Source: Ornithinimicrobium murale
Lineage (GTDB): Bacteria > Actinomycetota > Actinomycetes > Actinomycetales > Dermatophilaceae
Assembly (NCBI RefSeq): GCF_003352835.1
Contig: NZ_QLVD01000010.1
Location: forward strand, 62,001 to 126,000
Length of the DNA stretch: 64,000 bases
Direction: 5' to 3'
Shown here piece after piece: positions 8,201 through 16,411 of the stretch. The first letter of the stretch is position 1; each line of letters begins with the position of its first letter. A program made the translations under genes and the position numbers. The notes beneath the pieces are model-generated. The model was not told the origin of the DNA and did not search any database. It saw nothing but the letters and a program-made list of their open reading frames with translations.

Positions 8201-9027
8201 ACGACGTGCTGGTGCAGCACCCGCCCGTAGATCGAGAGCCACTTGCCCTCGAGCGTCTGCACCTTGTTGGCGACCGCGACGTGGGTATGCAGGTCGGGGT
8301 CGCCGTCCCGGGAGTCCCGGTGGGTGAAGGCCGCCGCGATCAGCCCCCTGGTCTCGACCTGGCGTGCCCCGTTCTTACCCTCTCGCGTGTACAGAACCTG
8401 GCGCTCGAGGAAGGCCAACGCGTCCTGCACCGCGGCGTCGTGCGCCTCCGCGACCGCCTGGGGGATCTCGGGCGGGGCGATGGCCCACAGTGTCGACACC
8501 GACTTCACCGGGCTGAACGTCAGGTCATACCCCGCCACGGCCGTCCGCTGCGGCCGCGAGTACCGAGCCACCGCCGAGGCCAGCTCCCGGGCATCACGCG
8601 GCTCCCTCCCCTGCTCACGGACGAAGTACTCCCGTGCCACCTCGCTGCGCGCTGCGGCGACCTGCGCCAGTCGCTTCGCAGGCTCGGTCGAGCCGTCAGC
8701 ACCTACGTCCAGCCGGCGGGCGACCTCCGCGTTGAACCCTCCTGCGTCGATGTCGTAGACCCGGTAGGCCGCACCCAGCGCCACACCCGTCAACGGGTGA
8801 CGGCCGGCGCCGAACAGGTTCGCCATCTGCGCCGAGGTGACCCGGTCGCCGGACTCGAGCCCGTCGATCCCGATCAGGCCGGAGCCGGTCCAGCGACCGG
8901 GTGACTCCCCCTTGGCCGCGTAGTAGTCCTCCAGCCCGCGGGGACCGATCTCGGTGTCGTCCCCCGCCGCGACCTGGCGGGTGAGGTACTCATACCCCGA
9001 CCCCGCCGACAGCTTGTGGAGCGTCAT
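5215..9027 (-). CDS. MobF-family relaxase-helicase (TraA-like)
   Basis: This 1270-aa protein nicks and unwinds DNA for conjugal transfer. The N-terminal relaxase carries Tyr12 and Tyr14 (SGYEYLTRQ) and the three-histidine metal site H236, H247, H249 (FTHRD, then LHTHV). The helicase part has Walker A near residue 580 (APAGSGKTT), Walker B with VVDEAGM, GDDQQLAAVG, and a C-terminal superfamily 1 motif (ATVHSAQGLTAD, then TRGRHENH). ATG 9027 was chosen because MobF relaxases begin close to this Tyr motif; longer frames to 9216 lack support. No transfer-channel genes neighbour it, so mobilization would be in trans. The complete ORF argues that it is under selection. Confidence 0.92.
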   Translation of the reverse strand: MTLHKLSAGSGYEYLTRQVAAGDDTEIGPRGLEDYYAAKGESPGRWTGSGLIGIDGLESGDRVTSAQMANLFGAGRHPLTGVALGAAYRVYDIDAGGFNAEVARRLDVGADGSTEPAKRLAQVAAARSEVAREYFVREQGREPRDARELASAVARYSRPQRTAVAGYDLTFSPVKSVSTLWAIAPPEIPQAVAEAHDAAVQDALAFLERQVLYTREGKNGARQVETRGLIAAAFTHRDSRDGDPDLHTHVAVANKVQTLEGKWLSIYGRVLHQHVVATSEVYNTAVEAHLRTALGVRFVERAGGTGDKRPVREVEGVDRALCELWSRRRGDITARQEVLSWEFLEAHGRPPTPVEQIALAQRANLETRAAKHEPRSLATQRETWWAEAAGVLGAEGIEQMVTTVLGQAGRPAETVSGEWVDEAAQRVVAEVEARRATWQVWHLQAEAQRQVRGLNLDPDQVADVVGRVVDAATGARSVNLTPDLDPVREPDGLRRSDGTSVYRHTGSDRYTSLRVLEAEERIASAAARADGAALAPEDAQLAMLEASVRGMDLNRGQAGLVLALACSGRRVQLVLAPAGSGKTTAVRVLADAWRGHVGPVVGLAPSAAAATVLAAATGVPSETLAKLDHDLEHGRRSWLDEAIDRDTLVVVDEAGMADTLTLDRVITHALGRGASVRLIGDDQQLAAVGAGGVLRDIATAHGAVRLDEVVRFADPAEAQASLALRAGDASALGFYLDRDRVHVGDPATTVEAVFTAWSSDCASGRDCLMLAPTRELVTSLNTRARAARLGNSTPGRQVLLADGTHASAGDVIITRRNDRRLGVGRTDWVKNGDRWTVTAVEGRALRVRHLSSGLRARLPAGYVAEHVELGYAATVHSAQGLTADTIHGIVTGQESRQLLYTMLTRGRHENHVHVVSAIDTDGHTLPLIATTSPATATEVLQGVLARDGAAVSATTERARAADPVALLHDSTTRYEDSLLAGAEMLLGPGWGHDLDSAADALVPGLPHAPAWPSLRAHLMLTQADGRDALRSLTEASTYRGLGDADDPAAVLLSRLDRAPALGPLPWLPAIPKRLATDPVWAGYLTARGERVRALATQVRQGTTPGQPWAAPLPHHLSPDLLADLAVWRAARGVDHADSRPVGPPDAGGAAGRYARGLLCRVTGQLPDALRHWEHLIVEHVGHRDWFTPQLAQRLDRLHRAGVDVPDRLEQATAQGPLPDDEATSALWFRMIDPQQQATPASRGTEPKRVRMRPEDRSPGPSGPALHGPSR

Positions 9028-9740
9028 CGTCACGCCCCCAAGGCCGCAACCGGACGGCGAGTGGCCACGGAGTCGGCCAGGATGAAAAAGGTGTGTGCGG
9101 GTGAAGAGAGAGGAGAAGCGGAAGGGACGTCGGTGCACTTGCAGGTCGCATCTTGTGCGCGGGCCAGGACGGGAAGCTAGCCGGTCGGTAGCGGACGGGG
9201 CCAGGCATGCATACATCGCAGAGTCGCCGGTCTGGGTGGCGTGGTCGTGTCGCAGGGCGACGGTGACGGGTCACAGTGGCCAGCAGTGGAGGGCGTTCGA
9301 CGGGAGCGAGTCGCGCCTCGTCGCGACCTTGCGGCGCCGGCGGGCCGAACGCCGCCTAGTCACGTCCGGCATGCCGCGGGACCATGCCTGGCGGTGGGCC
9401 GCAGGGCGGCGCTGCCCGACGGAGTGCGTGACGCGCTCCACCCAGAGGTGCGTGACATCACGACTCCGCCGAGAGTCGGATGCTTCATAGTGACCCGACA
9501 GACGGCCCCACCCGCGGAGAGCCGGACGTTGCCTCGCGCGCGTTAAAACCGCCGGAGATGCCGATGAGCGGGCGGCCCACATGATGCCGCGGCTGTCCGG
9601 CACTGGTTCTCATGTCTTGGCCTGGCTCACGTCGCGCCTCGGCCCTCCGCGACGCCGCCGTGGGTCTTTCGCGCAGCCTCCGTGGGGAACACGTGGAAGG
9701 GTGGAGAAGTCCCAAACCGTCGTACCGCCAGGAGTTCTTC
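9028..9740. other. Non-coding stretch upstream of relaxase; candidate oriT
   Basis: This stretch of about 700 bp separates the divergent relaxase and TerC genes, and I see no credible gene in it. It includes a purine-rich run at 9080-9125 and a weak interrupted dyad GCAC/GTGC at about 9134-9158. In MobF systems oriT commonly lies just upstream of the relaxase gene, so this is the best place to look. No nic site could be recognised by eye. Confidence 0.35.
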
Positions 9741-10823
9741 GTGCTGTCGATGTCTGTCGCCGACACCGATTCGGTCATTTCGTCTGTCGCCACGCCGACT
9801 TTGTGGGCGGTGACCGTGGCGGGTGTCCTCCTCCTCCTCACGCTCGACTTCGTGCTGACTCGCAGGCCGCACGAGGTCTCTATGAAGGAGGCGATCGCGT
9901 GGAGCATCTTCTACGTCGCCCTGCCCTTGGCGTTCGGTGGCTACATCTGGGCGCGGTTCGGTTCCACCATCGGCCTGGAGTACCTCACGGGCTACCTGGT
10001 CGAGAAGTCCCTGTCGGTGGACAACCTCTTCGTCTTCATGCTGCTCCTGTCGGCATTCGCCGTTCCCAAGGAACTGCAGCAACGGGTGCTCCTGTTCGGC
10101 ATCGCCGCTGCCTTGGTGCTGCGGGCCATCTTCATCGCCCTCGGTGCCGCGGTGCTGGCCAATTTCACCTGGGCATTCCTTCTCTTCGGTCTCATCCTGC
10201 TGGCCACGGCCGTCAAGGTCCTGCGCGACCAAATGAGCGGCGGCAGCCACGACATCGACGTCTCCTCGATGCGGTCGGTGCGGCTGCTGCGCCGGTTCGT
10301 GACCGTCACCGAGGACTACCGGGGCACCCGGATGGTCGTGCGCGAAGGTGGCCGCCGTGCCCTCACCCCGCTGGCCGTGGTCGTCGTCGCCGTGTTCGCC
10401 ACCGACATCGTCTTCGCCGTCGACTCGGTGCCGGCCGTCTACGGCATCACCGGCGACCCGTTCCTCGTCTTCGCCACCAACGCCTTCGCGCTCCTCGGTC
10501 TACGAGCCCTCTACTTCGTCCTGCAGGGAGCCCTGAGCAAACTCGTCCACCTCGGCTACGGGCTGGCAGCCATCCTCGGGTTCATCGGGGTCAAGCTCGT
10601 CCTGCACTGGGCCCACGGCATCTGGCCCGGCGTGCCCGAGGTCCCGACGCTGGCCTCCCTGCTCGTCATCGTGGCCGTGCTTGGCCTGGTCACCGGCACC
10701 AGCCTGTACGCCACCCGCCGTGGAGGTGACCCGGCCGGATCCGCGCATCTGGCACACCTTGGCGCAAGCACCCATGAGGGTGACAGCGGCACCGGCGACG
10801 CAACTCAACCGCCCGGACGTTGA
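9741..10823 (+). CDS. TerC/Alx family integral membrane protein
   Basis: This protein of about 360 aa has eight or nine predicted membrane helices. The TerC hallmark stretches are present: an acidic intramembrane segment (LSVDNLFVF) and FAVDSVPAVYGIT, followed by TNAFALLGLRALYF. Start GTG 9741 is chosen because AGGAG lies six bases upstream; the upstream in-frame extension is unlike the family. TerC/Alx/MeeF proteins are linked to Mn2+ export and metal loading of secreted proteins, and originally to tellurite resistance. No terD-type genes are nearby, so manganese or general metal homeostasis is the better guess. A second TerC lies at 22262. Confidence 0.88.
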   Translation: MLSMSVADTDSVISSVATPTLWAVTVAGVLLLLTLDFVLTRRPHEVSMKEAIAWSIFYVALPLAFGGYIWARFGSTIGLEYLTGYLVEKSLSVDNLFVFMLLLSAFAVPKELQQRVLLFGIAAALVLRAIFIALGAAVLANFTWAFLLFGLILLATAVKVLRDQMSGGSHDIDVSSMRSVRLLRRFVTVTEDYRGTRMVVREGGRRALTPLAVVVVAVFATDIVFAVDSVPAVYGITGDPFLVFATNAFALLGLRALYFVLQGALSKLVHLGYGLAAILGFIGVKLVLHWAHGIWPGVPEVPTLASLLVIVAVLGLVTGTSLYATRRGGDPAGSAHLAHLGASTHEGDSGTGDATQPPGR

Positions 10824-10965
10824 CCGGTGGTCTGAAAGCGGGAGACAACTTCGGCCGCGTAGGGCTGCAGCTCGTTCCGGACAGCGATGGCCCCGACTGG
10901 GTGGCCGTCGACCACGACCGCGGTCGCCCCGCCGGGCGTCGACGCCTCGAGGAGCCCCACGCCTG
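10805..10965 (-). pseudogene. Remnant of heavy-metal P-type ATPase
   Basis: The minus strand encodes about 45 residues (ATAVVVDGHPVGAIAVRNEL, then YAAEVV). These match the stretch just before the hinge GDN motif of P1B ATPases such as CopA or ZntA. No phosphorylation motif DKTGT, membrane helices or GDG motif are adjacent, and the frame stops at 10805-10807. It overlaps the 3' end of the TerC gene on the other strand. It is a small fossil of a lost metal pump, consistent with the metal theme of the island. Confidence 0.6.
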
Positions 10966-11027
10966 AGCCGCACCTAGCCTGACCGATACCCCCCGCACGC
11001 ATCCACGACCCGAGGAGGCACCCGCTG

Positions 11028-11606
11028 ATGTCCGAGCACGACCAGCAGGGCCAGTCCGACCAGGACCACGAGCAGCACAAGAAGCACGAGCGGAGGATGT
11101 ACCTGATCTTCGCCGCGATGATCATCACATCGACGGTGACGATGTTCCTACTGACCTACACCAACGCCTGGACCTGGGCGCACATGACCTTCAGCGAGGA
11201 ACGGGTCTACATGGCCCTGCTCATGGGCTCGGCCATGGCCATCATCATGCTCGCCTTCATGTGGGGGATGATGTACAAGAACGTCAAGCTCAACCTCGCG
11301 ATCATCGCCGGCGCGCTCGTCCTGGGCCTGGCCGCGCTGTGGCTCTCCCGCTCCCAGACGCTCGTCGACGACCAGGCGTACATGAACGGGATGATCCCGC
11401 ACCACTCGATCGCCATCCTCACCAGCGAGCGCGCCGACATCGACGACGTCCGCGTGCGCGAGCTGGCCGACGAGATCATCGAGTCCCAGCGCGAGGAGAT
11501 CGCCGAGATGAAGTGGCTCGTGGACGACATCAAGACCAACGGCGTGGTCACCACCGCCGAGGAGGCCCAGCAGCGACCCGTCCCCGAGTTCGGCGGAACT
11601 CCTTGA
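11028..11606 (+). CDS. Membrane-anchored DUF305 protein
   Basis: This 192-aa protein begins with a charged His/Gln-rich N-terminus, followed by three membrane helices (about residues 25-45, 62-80 and 88-106). A C-terminal DUF305 helix pair carries the conserved MIPHHSIAI motif. GAGGAGG precedes the ATG. DUF305 proteins are ferritin-like helical domains that often neighbour copper resistance genes. Their function is not settled, and metal binding by the paired histidines is inferred. The neighbourhood (P-type ATPase remnant, second DUF305, copper store) supports a copper role. Confidence 0.8.
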   Translation: MSEHDQQGQSDQDHEQHKKHERRMYLIFAAMIITSTVTMFLLTYTNAWTWAHMTFSEERVYMALLMGSAMAIIMLAFMWGMMYKNVKLNLAIIAGALVLGLAALWLSRSQTLVDDQAYMNGMIPHHSIAILTSERADIDDVRVRELADEIIESQREEIAEMKWLVDDIKTNGVVTTAEEAQQRPVPEFGGTP

Positions 11607-11691
11607 GGCGCGACCGTCCCTGGAGTGTGAACGGCGACGTTACCCGCGGGTCTCTGCGGCTCCTCGTGACCACCGGCAGAGGCGCGTGGTG

Positions 11692-12569
11692 ATGGACGTA
11701 GTGATGACCCTCGCCGGGATGGTGGTGATCGTGGCCGGGTCTTCACGACATGTTCCACACGCTGCTGCACCCTACGGGTCAGGGACGTCTGAGCCGGTTG
11801 GTGCTGGTCGGGATGTGGAGGCTCTCGAGGGCCGGGCACCGGCTGGGCTCCACGGTGGGGCCCTTTGGCGATGGTCGCGGTGATCCTGGTGTGGGTGCTG
11901 CTGCAGCTGCTCGGGTGGGCGCTGATCTACCTGCCGCTCGTCCCCGGAGGGTTCGTGTACTCCTCCGGTGTGGACCCGACCCGGCGGACTATCCCGACGT
12001 CGTGGAGGCGGTGTACCTGTCGGCTGTCACGCTGAGCGCTGTGCTACGGGGGACATGGTGGCGATCGACCTGTGGATCCGGACCGCGTCCCCTCTGCAGG
12101 CGCTGACCGGGTTCGCCCTGCTCACCGCGGCCCTGACGTGGTTCACCCAGATCTACCCGCCGCTGTCCCGCCGCCGAGCCCTCGCCCTCGAGCTCAAGGC
12201 CCTGGCCGACACCGGGTGGGCAGACAGCGTGGACGACGCCGACCCCGCCGTGCTGACCCGGGTCCTCGACACCCTCGCGGCGGACGTGGTCAAGGCACGT
12301 ATCGACTTCGGGCAGCACACCGAGGGCTTCTACTTCAGGAACGTGAACCCGACCTCGCGCTGGCACGTCAGCTTCCCCACGCCTGAGACTGCGCGACGCG
12401 GCGCTGGCCTCCCCGGAGCCGGTGGTGCGACGCAGCGGTCGGCAGCTGTCGCTGGCGATCGACCAGCTCGCCTCCGAGCTCGACGACAACGTCCTGCGCA
12501 CGGGCGGCGATGCCGAGGAGGTGCTTGTACGCCTACGCGGCTGCCCACCACCACGAACCACGCTTCTGA
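11692..12569 (+). pseudogene. Ion channel family protein, multiply frameshifted
   Basis: Pieces of one two-helix potassium-channel-like protein are spread over three frames. They run HDMFHTLLHP, then VILVWVLLQLLGWALIYLPL, then YPDVVEAVYLSAVTLSA, then MVAIDLWIRTASPLQAL with a long cytoplasmic region, then QLSLAIDQLASELDDNVL. At least five indels separate them. The selectivity-filter region after LSAV would read GYGD if the frame were restored but is broken here at about 12040-12055. The gene cannot yield a working channel as written. It sits within the metal cluster and ends before a strong terminator. Confidence 0.75.
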
Positions 12570-12637
12570 AGCCAGCCCCTCGCGTGCTGGGTGCCGTCTG
12601 TTGCGCCCGTCGTTGCCCTGCGCACAGACGCCTGGGG

Positions 12638-12671
12638 CGGTGCCCGCCCGCGACGTCGCGGGCGGGCACCG
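12638..12671. terminator. Perfect 17-bp-arm inverted repeat terminator
   Basis: The 34 bases form a perfect palindrome (arm CGGTGCCCGCCCGCGAC) between the channel pseudogene and the convergent DUF305 gene. It is most likely a bidirectional terminator. Confidence 0.75.
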
Positions 12672-12691
12672 CGTGCCTGGGGGCGCCCGTG

Positions 12692-13297
12692 TCAGGCGGT
12701 GCTGGTCGGGCGGCCGCCGGGCAGGCCGTACCACTCCTGCAGCCAGGTCTGCATCATCTCGATCTCGCTCAGCTGCACGTTCTTGATCTCCTCGCACATG
12801 GCGAGGAGGTCGTCGTGCTCGGCCCGGGCCAGGCACGTCTCCGCCTCCCGGACCGCGCCCCAGTGGTGTCGGATCATGGCGCGCATGAAGGCGATCTCGA
12901 ACTCTTCACCGTCGAGGTCGTGGAGCCACTGCATCGACTGCATCCCTGTCATGTCGGGCATGTGCTCGAGGCCGTACCAGTCCATGAGCCAGCCCTGCAT
13001 GGTCTCGATCTCCGCCGTCTGGGTGGCGATGATGTCCTCGCAGGTGGCGATCAGCGAGTCGTGGACGGCCTTCTCCAGGCACATCTGGCTCATCATCACG
13101 GCCATGTGGTGATGGTCGATCATGCCGGTGAGGAAGTCGACCTCGAACCGTGCCGCCTGCTCCGAGCTCGCCGGGGCATCCGCGACCGCGGCCGGCGCGG
13201 CCACCACGGCGACACCTGTCGCGGGGACGAGGGCGAGGGTCAAGGCGGTCAGCATCGAGCTGGTGCGTCGGCGGTTCTGCAAGGTCGGCGACGTCAT
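12692..13297 (-). CDS. Secreted DUF305 protein
   Basis: This 201-aa protein has an export signal: a basic RRRTSS stretch, then a hydrophobic core, with cleavage probably after AVADA near residue 40. Two DUF305 repeats follow, carrying MIDHHHMAVMM and MIRHHWGAV. Methionine- and histidine-rich faces suit Cu(I)/Cu(II) binding outside the membrane. AAAGGAG lies just before the ATG. It is downstream of the copper-storage gene on the same strand, separated by a hairpin, so the two may be co-regulated. The copper role is inferred from family context. Confidence 0.85.
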   Translation of the reverse strand: MTSPTLQNRRRTSSMLTALTLALVPATGVAVVAAPAAVADAPASSEQAARFEVDFLTGMIDHHHMAVMMSQMCLEKAVHDSLIATCEDIIATQTAEIETMQGWLMDWYGLEHMPDMTGMQSMQWLHDLDGEEFEIAFMRAMIRHHWGAVREAETCLARAEHDDLLAMCEEIKNVQLSEIEMMQTWLQEWYGLPGGRPTSTA

Positions 13298-13348
13298 GTC
13301 GTTCTCCTTTGAGTTCTGTGCCCGGTCCGTGTAGCCGGGTGGGACGGG

Positions 13349-13372
13349 GGTCCCGGGAGGAAGTCCGGGACC
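13349..13372. terminator. Hairpin between copper-store and DUF305 genes
   Basis: An 8-bp stem GGTCCCGG/CCGGGACC encloses an 8-nt loop in the 97-bp gap between two minus-strand genes. There is no T-run. It may be a terminator or a partial attenuator that sets the expression ratio of the two genes. Confidence 0.45.
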
Positions 13373-13394
13373 TGGAGGGGTGGGCTGCTCCTGG

Positions 13395-13805
13395 TCAGCC
13401 CAGGCTGGCGAGCAGGTCCGCGCAGGCGGTCTCGCAGCGGCGGCAGGCCTCGGCGCACACCCGGCAGTGCTCGTGCATCTGGGCGTGCTGCTCGCACTCC
13501 TCGGCGCACGTCCGGCACGCGGTGCGGCAGGCCTCCAGCGCCGCCCGGGTCGTCTCGACGTTGTTCCCCGTCTGCCGGGACAGGACGTTGCCGGTCGCGG
13601 CGCAGATGTCGGCGCAGTCGAGGTTCTTACGGATGCAGGTGACCAGGTCGGCCACCATGTCCTCGGCCAGGCAGGCGTCCGCGCAGGCGGTGCAGGTCTG
13701 GGCGCACTCGAAACAGGCCTCGATGCACTCGGCAAGCTTCTGCTGGTCGACCGACCCCATGTCCTTGGGGTAGGTCTGCAGCATCGTGGTCACGTGGGCG
13801 GTCAT
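13395..13805 (-). CDS. Cytosolic copper storage protein (Csp3-like)
   Basis: This 136-aa protein contains 18 cysteines, mostly in CxxxC, CxxC and CxC spacings (ECIEACFEC, CTACADAC, LDCADIC, CRTCAEEC, CRVCAEACRRC). They are arranged on four helices as in the four-helix-bundle copper-binding family (DUF326). It has no signal peptide, which matches Csp3 rather than the exported Csp1. Characterised Csp3 proteins bind many Cu(I) ions inside the bundle core through thiolates. AAAGGAG precedes the ATG. Neighbouring DUF305 genes and a metal-pump fossil support copper storage or detoxification. The stretch 13806-14195 upstream shows no other gene. Confidence 0.9.
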   Translation of the reverse strand: MTAHVTTMLQTYPKDMGSVDQQKLAECIEACFECAQTCTACADACLAEDMVADLVTCIRKNLDCADICAATGNVLSRQTGNNVETTRAALEACRTACRTCAEECEQHAQMHEHCRVCAEACRRCETACADLLASLG

Positions 13806-14195
13806 CGTGTTGCTCCTTTCCGTCGTGTCCGGCGTCGGTGCCGGTGTCTGGACCTGGTGCAGGGCCGGCCGGAAGCCGACCACCTCCCGACGGTAGACCT
13901 CGGGGAGAGGGGTTGCGAGCGGAACCGGCCGTACGGGGACATCCGGTCACAGGGAGACGGAGGCCCAGAGGGGTCCGGCTCCGATGCTCAGGAGGAGGCT
14001 CAGCGCTGCGGGTCCCGATCTCGCTGGTGCGCGACCATCGACCTGGTGTATATGCGTCCTGGTGGTGCCCCGGTGTCTCGCGGCGGGTGCAGGGGGCCGC
14101 GATACAGCGCAGGTAGTAGAAGAGGCTGACGACGGTGTCGACGAGGCCGAGCAGACCCCGACCAGGGCGCCCAGCCCCGGACTCTGCTGCTGGCC

Positions 14196-14387
14196 GTGTC
14201 CTTCGTGGCCGCCTTGGTCGTGACCTCTGCCGTGGTCCTGGTGTGCATTGCCCTCGCCGTGAGCTCCGTGGCCACCGGGATCCTCGTACCGGCGCTGCTC
14301 CTCGGTCCGGCCGTGCTGGCCCCGGGTGCGGGACTCACCGTGCTCCGCTTCGGGATCCTCCCGATGATCGCCGTGTCCCGACTGTGA
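14196..14387 (+). CDS. Possible small membrane protein
   Basis: GTG 14196 opens a 63-aa frame with two hydrophobic stretches (FVAALVVTSAVVLVCIALAV, and ILVPALLLGPAVLAP). No Shine-Dalgarno is visible, and the frame continues upstream without a better start. It could be a real small membrane protein or the tail of a decayed gene. No family is recognised. Confidence 0.3.
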   Translation: MSFVAALVVTSAVVLVCIALAVSSVATGILVPALLLGPAVLAPGAGLTVLRFGILPMIAVSRL

Positions 14388-15193
14388 GCCTGTCTGGGCT
14401 CGATCGGGCTTACCTCCGCGTGTTCCCCGCCAGAGGCTCTGCTCCCTCTCCTGCAGGGTCCTCCTGGTCTCCTTGCTCCTGGTGGTCCCCGTGGTCGTGC
14501 CCGGCCTCGGCGCCGTGGTGCCGGTAGGTCACCGGATCTTCGGATCCGGGCCGGTGGAGCGCGTCATGCCGGTGGGAGCGGGGTCGAGGAGACGGGTGTG
14601 AGCTTCGTCGAGCACGTCGGTGGTGTCGCTGTCCTGAAAATCTCGACACGCACCCGTGGCCCTGGCATCTGGTGTAACTCGTGGTCCACGGCCTCGGTGA
14701 GCTGTGGCCCAGGTACACCGCACACGATGAGAACGTGGGCGTCTGCCGCGACTGCGCCAGCTGCCATCCCCGCGCGAGGACCGCGCGCGGCGAGCATCCT
14801 CTTGGGAATGACCCAGGGGCCTCCAGGACGAGGCCGTGCGCGTGTCGTGCAGCGACCCGCCGGTTCTGGTGCTCAGACCCATGGCAGGCACCCTCCCGCC
14901 GAAGCATCGGCCATCCGGGGTCAGTACCAAGATTGACGAAGCGTGCGACGACGAGATGCCTCCGCAGCGTTTCTCGCAGAAGGGCCGGGAAGGGGGTTCG
15001 AGAGATGGACGGCCAGGTTGGGAGGACCTTCGACTGCCTTGAGCAGAAGCCGTCCGCCGATGAGCGAGGCCCGAGGGACGGCGCGTGGTGTCGAGGCCCC
15101 AACTAGTTGCTTGGGCACGCCTACGCTGAGGGTGTTCCTCGAGACCGCTGGGGAGGCGCCCCGGTGGTGGGTGGTGAGCAATGACGGAGGCCG
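14388..15193. other. About 800 bp without a convincing gene
   Basis: The best minus-strand frame (14564-14797) reads HVLIVCGVPGPQL, and a neighbouring frame ends in a His-rich tail (HHGAEAGHDHGDH). Together they could be a decayed minus-strand gene broken by indels. I could not assign a family. The plus strand shows only short frames. The promoter of the sulfur operon is presumably in the last 100 bases. Confidence 0.35.
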
Positions 15194-16411
15194 GTGGTGA
15201 GCGTGTCAGCAGATCCCCCCGATGGCGGTGGGGGCGTCTACCTGGACTACAACGCCACCACGCCGGTGGATCCTTCGGTGCTGGAGGCGGTGCTGCCGTG
15301 GCTCTCGGGTGAGTTCGGCAACCCGTCCAGCTCGTACGCCGCGGGTGTGGCCGCCCGGGAGGCACTGGAGGCCGCCCGGGGGCGGGTGGCCGCGTTCGTC
15401 GGGGCTGGGTCGGACACCGTGGTGTTCGCGGGGTCGGGATCGGAGGCGGACCTGCTGGCGGTGCGCGGTGCCGTGCTGGGTTCCGTGTCCGGGCCGGAGG
15501 ACACCGAGTCTGGTGCCGGTGGGGCGGGTCCGCACGTGGTCACGCAGGCGACCGAGCATCCGGCGGTCCTGGCTGCCTGCGAGGAGCTGCGCCGGTGGCA
15601 CGGCGTGGACGTGACGGTTCTGCCGGTGGACCGGCACGGCCTGGTGGACCCGGCCGCGGTCGCCGAGGCCATCACGCCGGCCACGGTCCTGGTGTCGGTC
15701 ATGCACGCCAACAACGAGACCGGGACCCTGCAGCCGATCCGGGAGATCGCGGCACTGACCCGGGAGCGGGGGGTGTTGCTGCACACGGACGCGGCCCAGT
15801 CGGCGGGCAAGGTCGACCTGGACGTGGAGGAGCTGGGAGTCGACCTGATGACGTTGGTCGGCCACAAGATGTACGCACCCAAGGGCATCGCCGCGCTGTA
15901 CGTGCGCGAGGGGGTGGTTCTGCATCCGGTGGTCGGCGGCGGCGGGCAGGAACGGGGTCTGCGGGCCGGGACGGAGAACGTCGCCTTCGCGGTCGGCATG
16001 GGGAGGGCCGCAGATCTGGCCGCCGACGCCCTGGGCCGGGGGGAGACCGTCCGGCTGACCGGGCTGCGGGACCGTCTGGAGGAGCAGCTGCGTGTCCTGC
16101 TGCCCGGGCGGGTGCACCTCAACGGTCACCGGGAGCAGCGGCTGCCGAACACGCTGAACGTGAGCATCGACGGCACCCGGGCTCTCAGCCTGCTCCCGCT
16201 CTTGGACACGGTGGCAGCCTCGGCCGGGTCGGCCTGCCACGCCGGGCGGGACCGTCCCTCCCCGGTGCTGCAGGCGATGGCGACCGGCACCGACCGGGCC
16301 CTGGGCGCACTGCGGCTCAGTCTGGGCCGGTGGACCACGGCCGCCGACGTCGACACCGCAGCACGGGCCATCGCCATCGCGGCAGACCATGTCAGGGCTG
16401 ATGTTTCATAG
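15194..16411 (+). CDS. Cysteine desulfurase (NifS/IscS-like, class V aminotransferase)
   Basis: This 405-aa PLP enzyme converts cysteine to alanine, leaving a persulfide on the enzyme. Visible features are the N-terminal LDYNATTPV, the EHPAV cofactor-stacking His near 122, the HANNET segment, the PLP lysine K225 (GHKMYAPKG) and the sulfur-carrying C348 in SAGSACHAG. Length and order fit group I (IscS/NifS). GGAGG lies just upstream; GTG 15197 is an equally good start. No iscU, sufU or tRNA thiolation gene is adjacent. Instead it heads a run of persulfide-handling genes, so it may feed or dispose of sulfane sulfur. It is not the housekeeping Suf enzyme by context. Confidence 0.9.
   Translation: MVSVSADPPDGGGGVYLDYNATTPVDPSVLEAVLPWLSGEFGNPSSSYAAGVAAREALEAARGRVAAFVGAGSDTVVFAGSGSEADLLAVRGAVLGSVSGPEDTESGAGGAGPHVVTQATEHPAVLAACEELRRWHGVDVTVLPVDRHGLVDPAAVAEAITPATVLVSVMHANNETGTLQPIREIAALTRERGVLLHTDAAQSAGKVDLDVEELGVDLMTLVGHKMYAPKGIAALYVREGVVLHPVVGGGGQERGLRAGTENVAFAVGMGRAADLAADALGRGETVRLTGLRDRLEEQLRVLLPGRVHLNGHREQRLPNTLNVSIDGTRALSLLPLLDTVAASAGSACHAGRDRPSPVLQAMATGTDRALGALRLSLGRWTTAADVDTAARAIAIAADHVRADVS

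Noticed and set aside
5434..8904. Very long open frame (over 1100 codons) on the plus strand
   Set aside because: It is antisense to the relaxase, whose motifs are complete. High GC keeps the opposite frame open; its product has no recognisable domain.
9541..9740. Riboswitch before the first TerC gene
   Set aside because: The GGGGAGTA and following conserved blocks seen before the second TerC are absent here.
9741..10823. Tellurite resistance locus
   Set aside because: TerC-family proteins alone do not mean tellurite resistance. No terD/terE/terZ-type genes are present, and the other TerC has a manganese-type leader.
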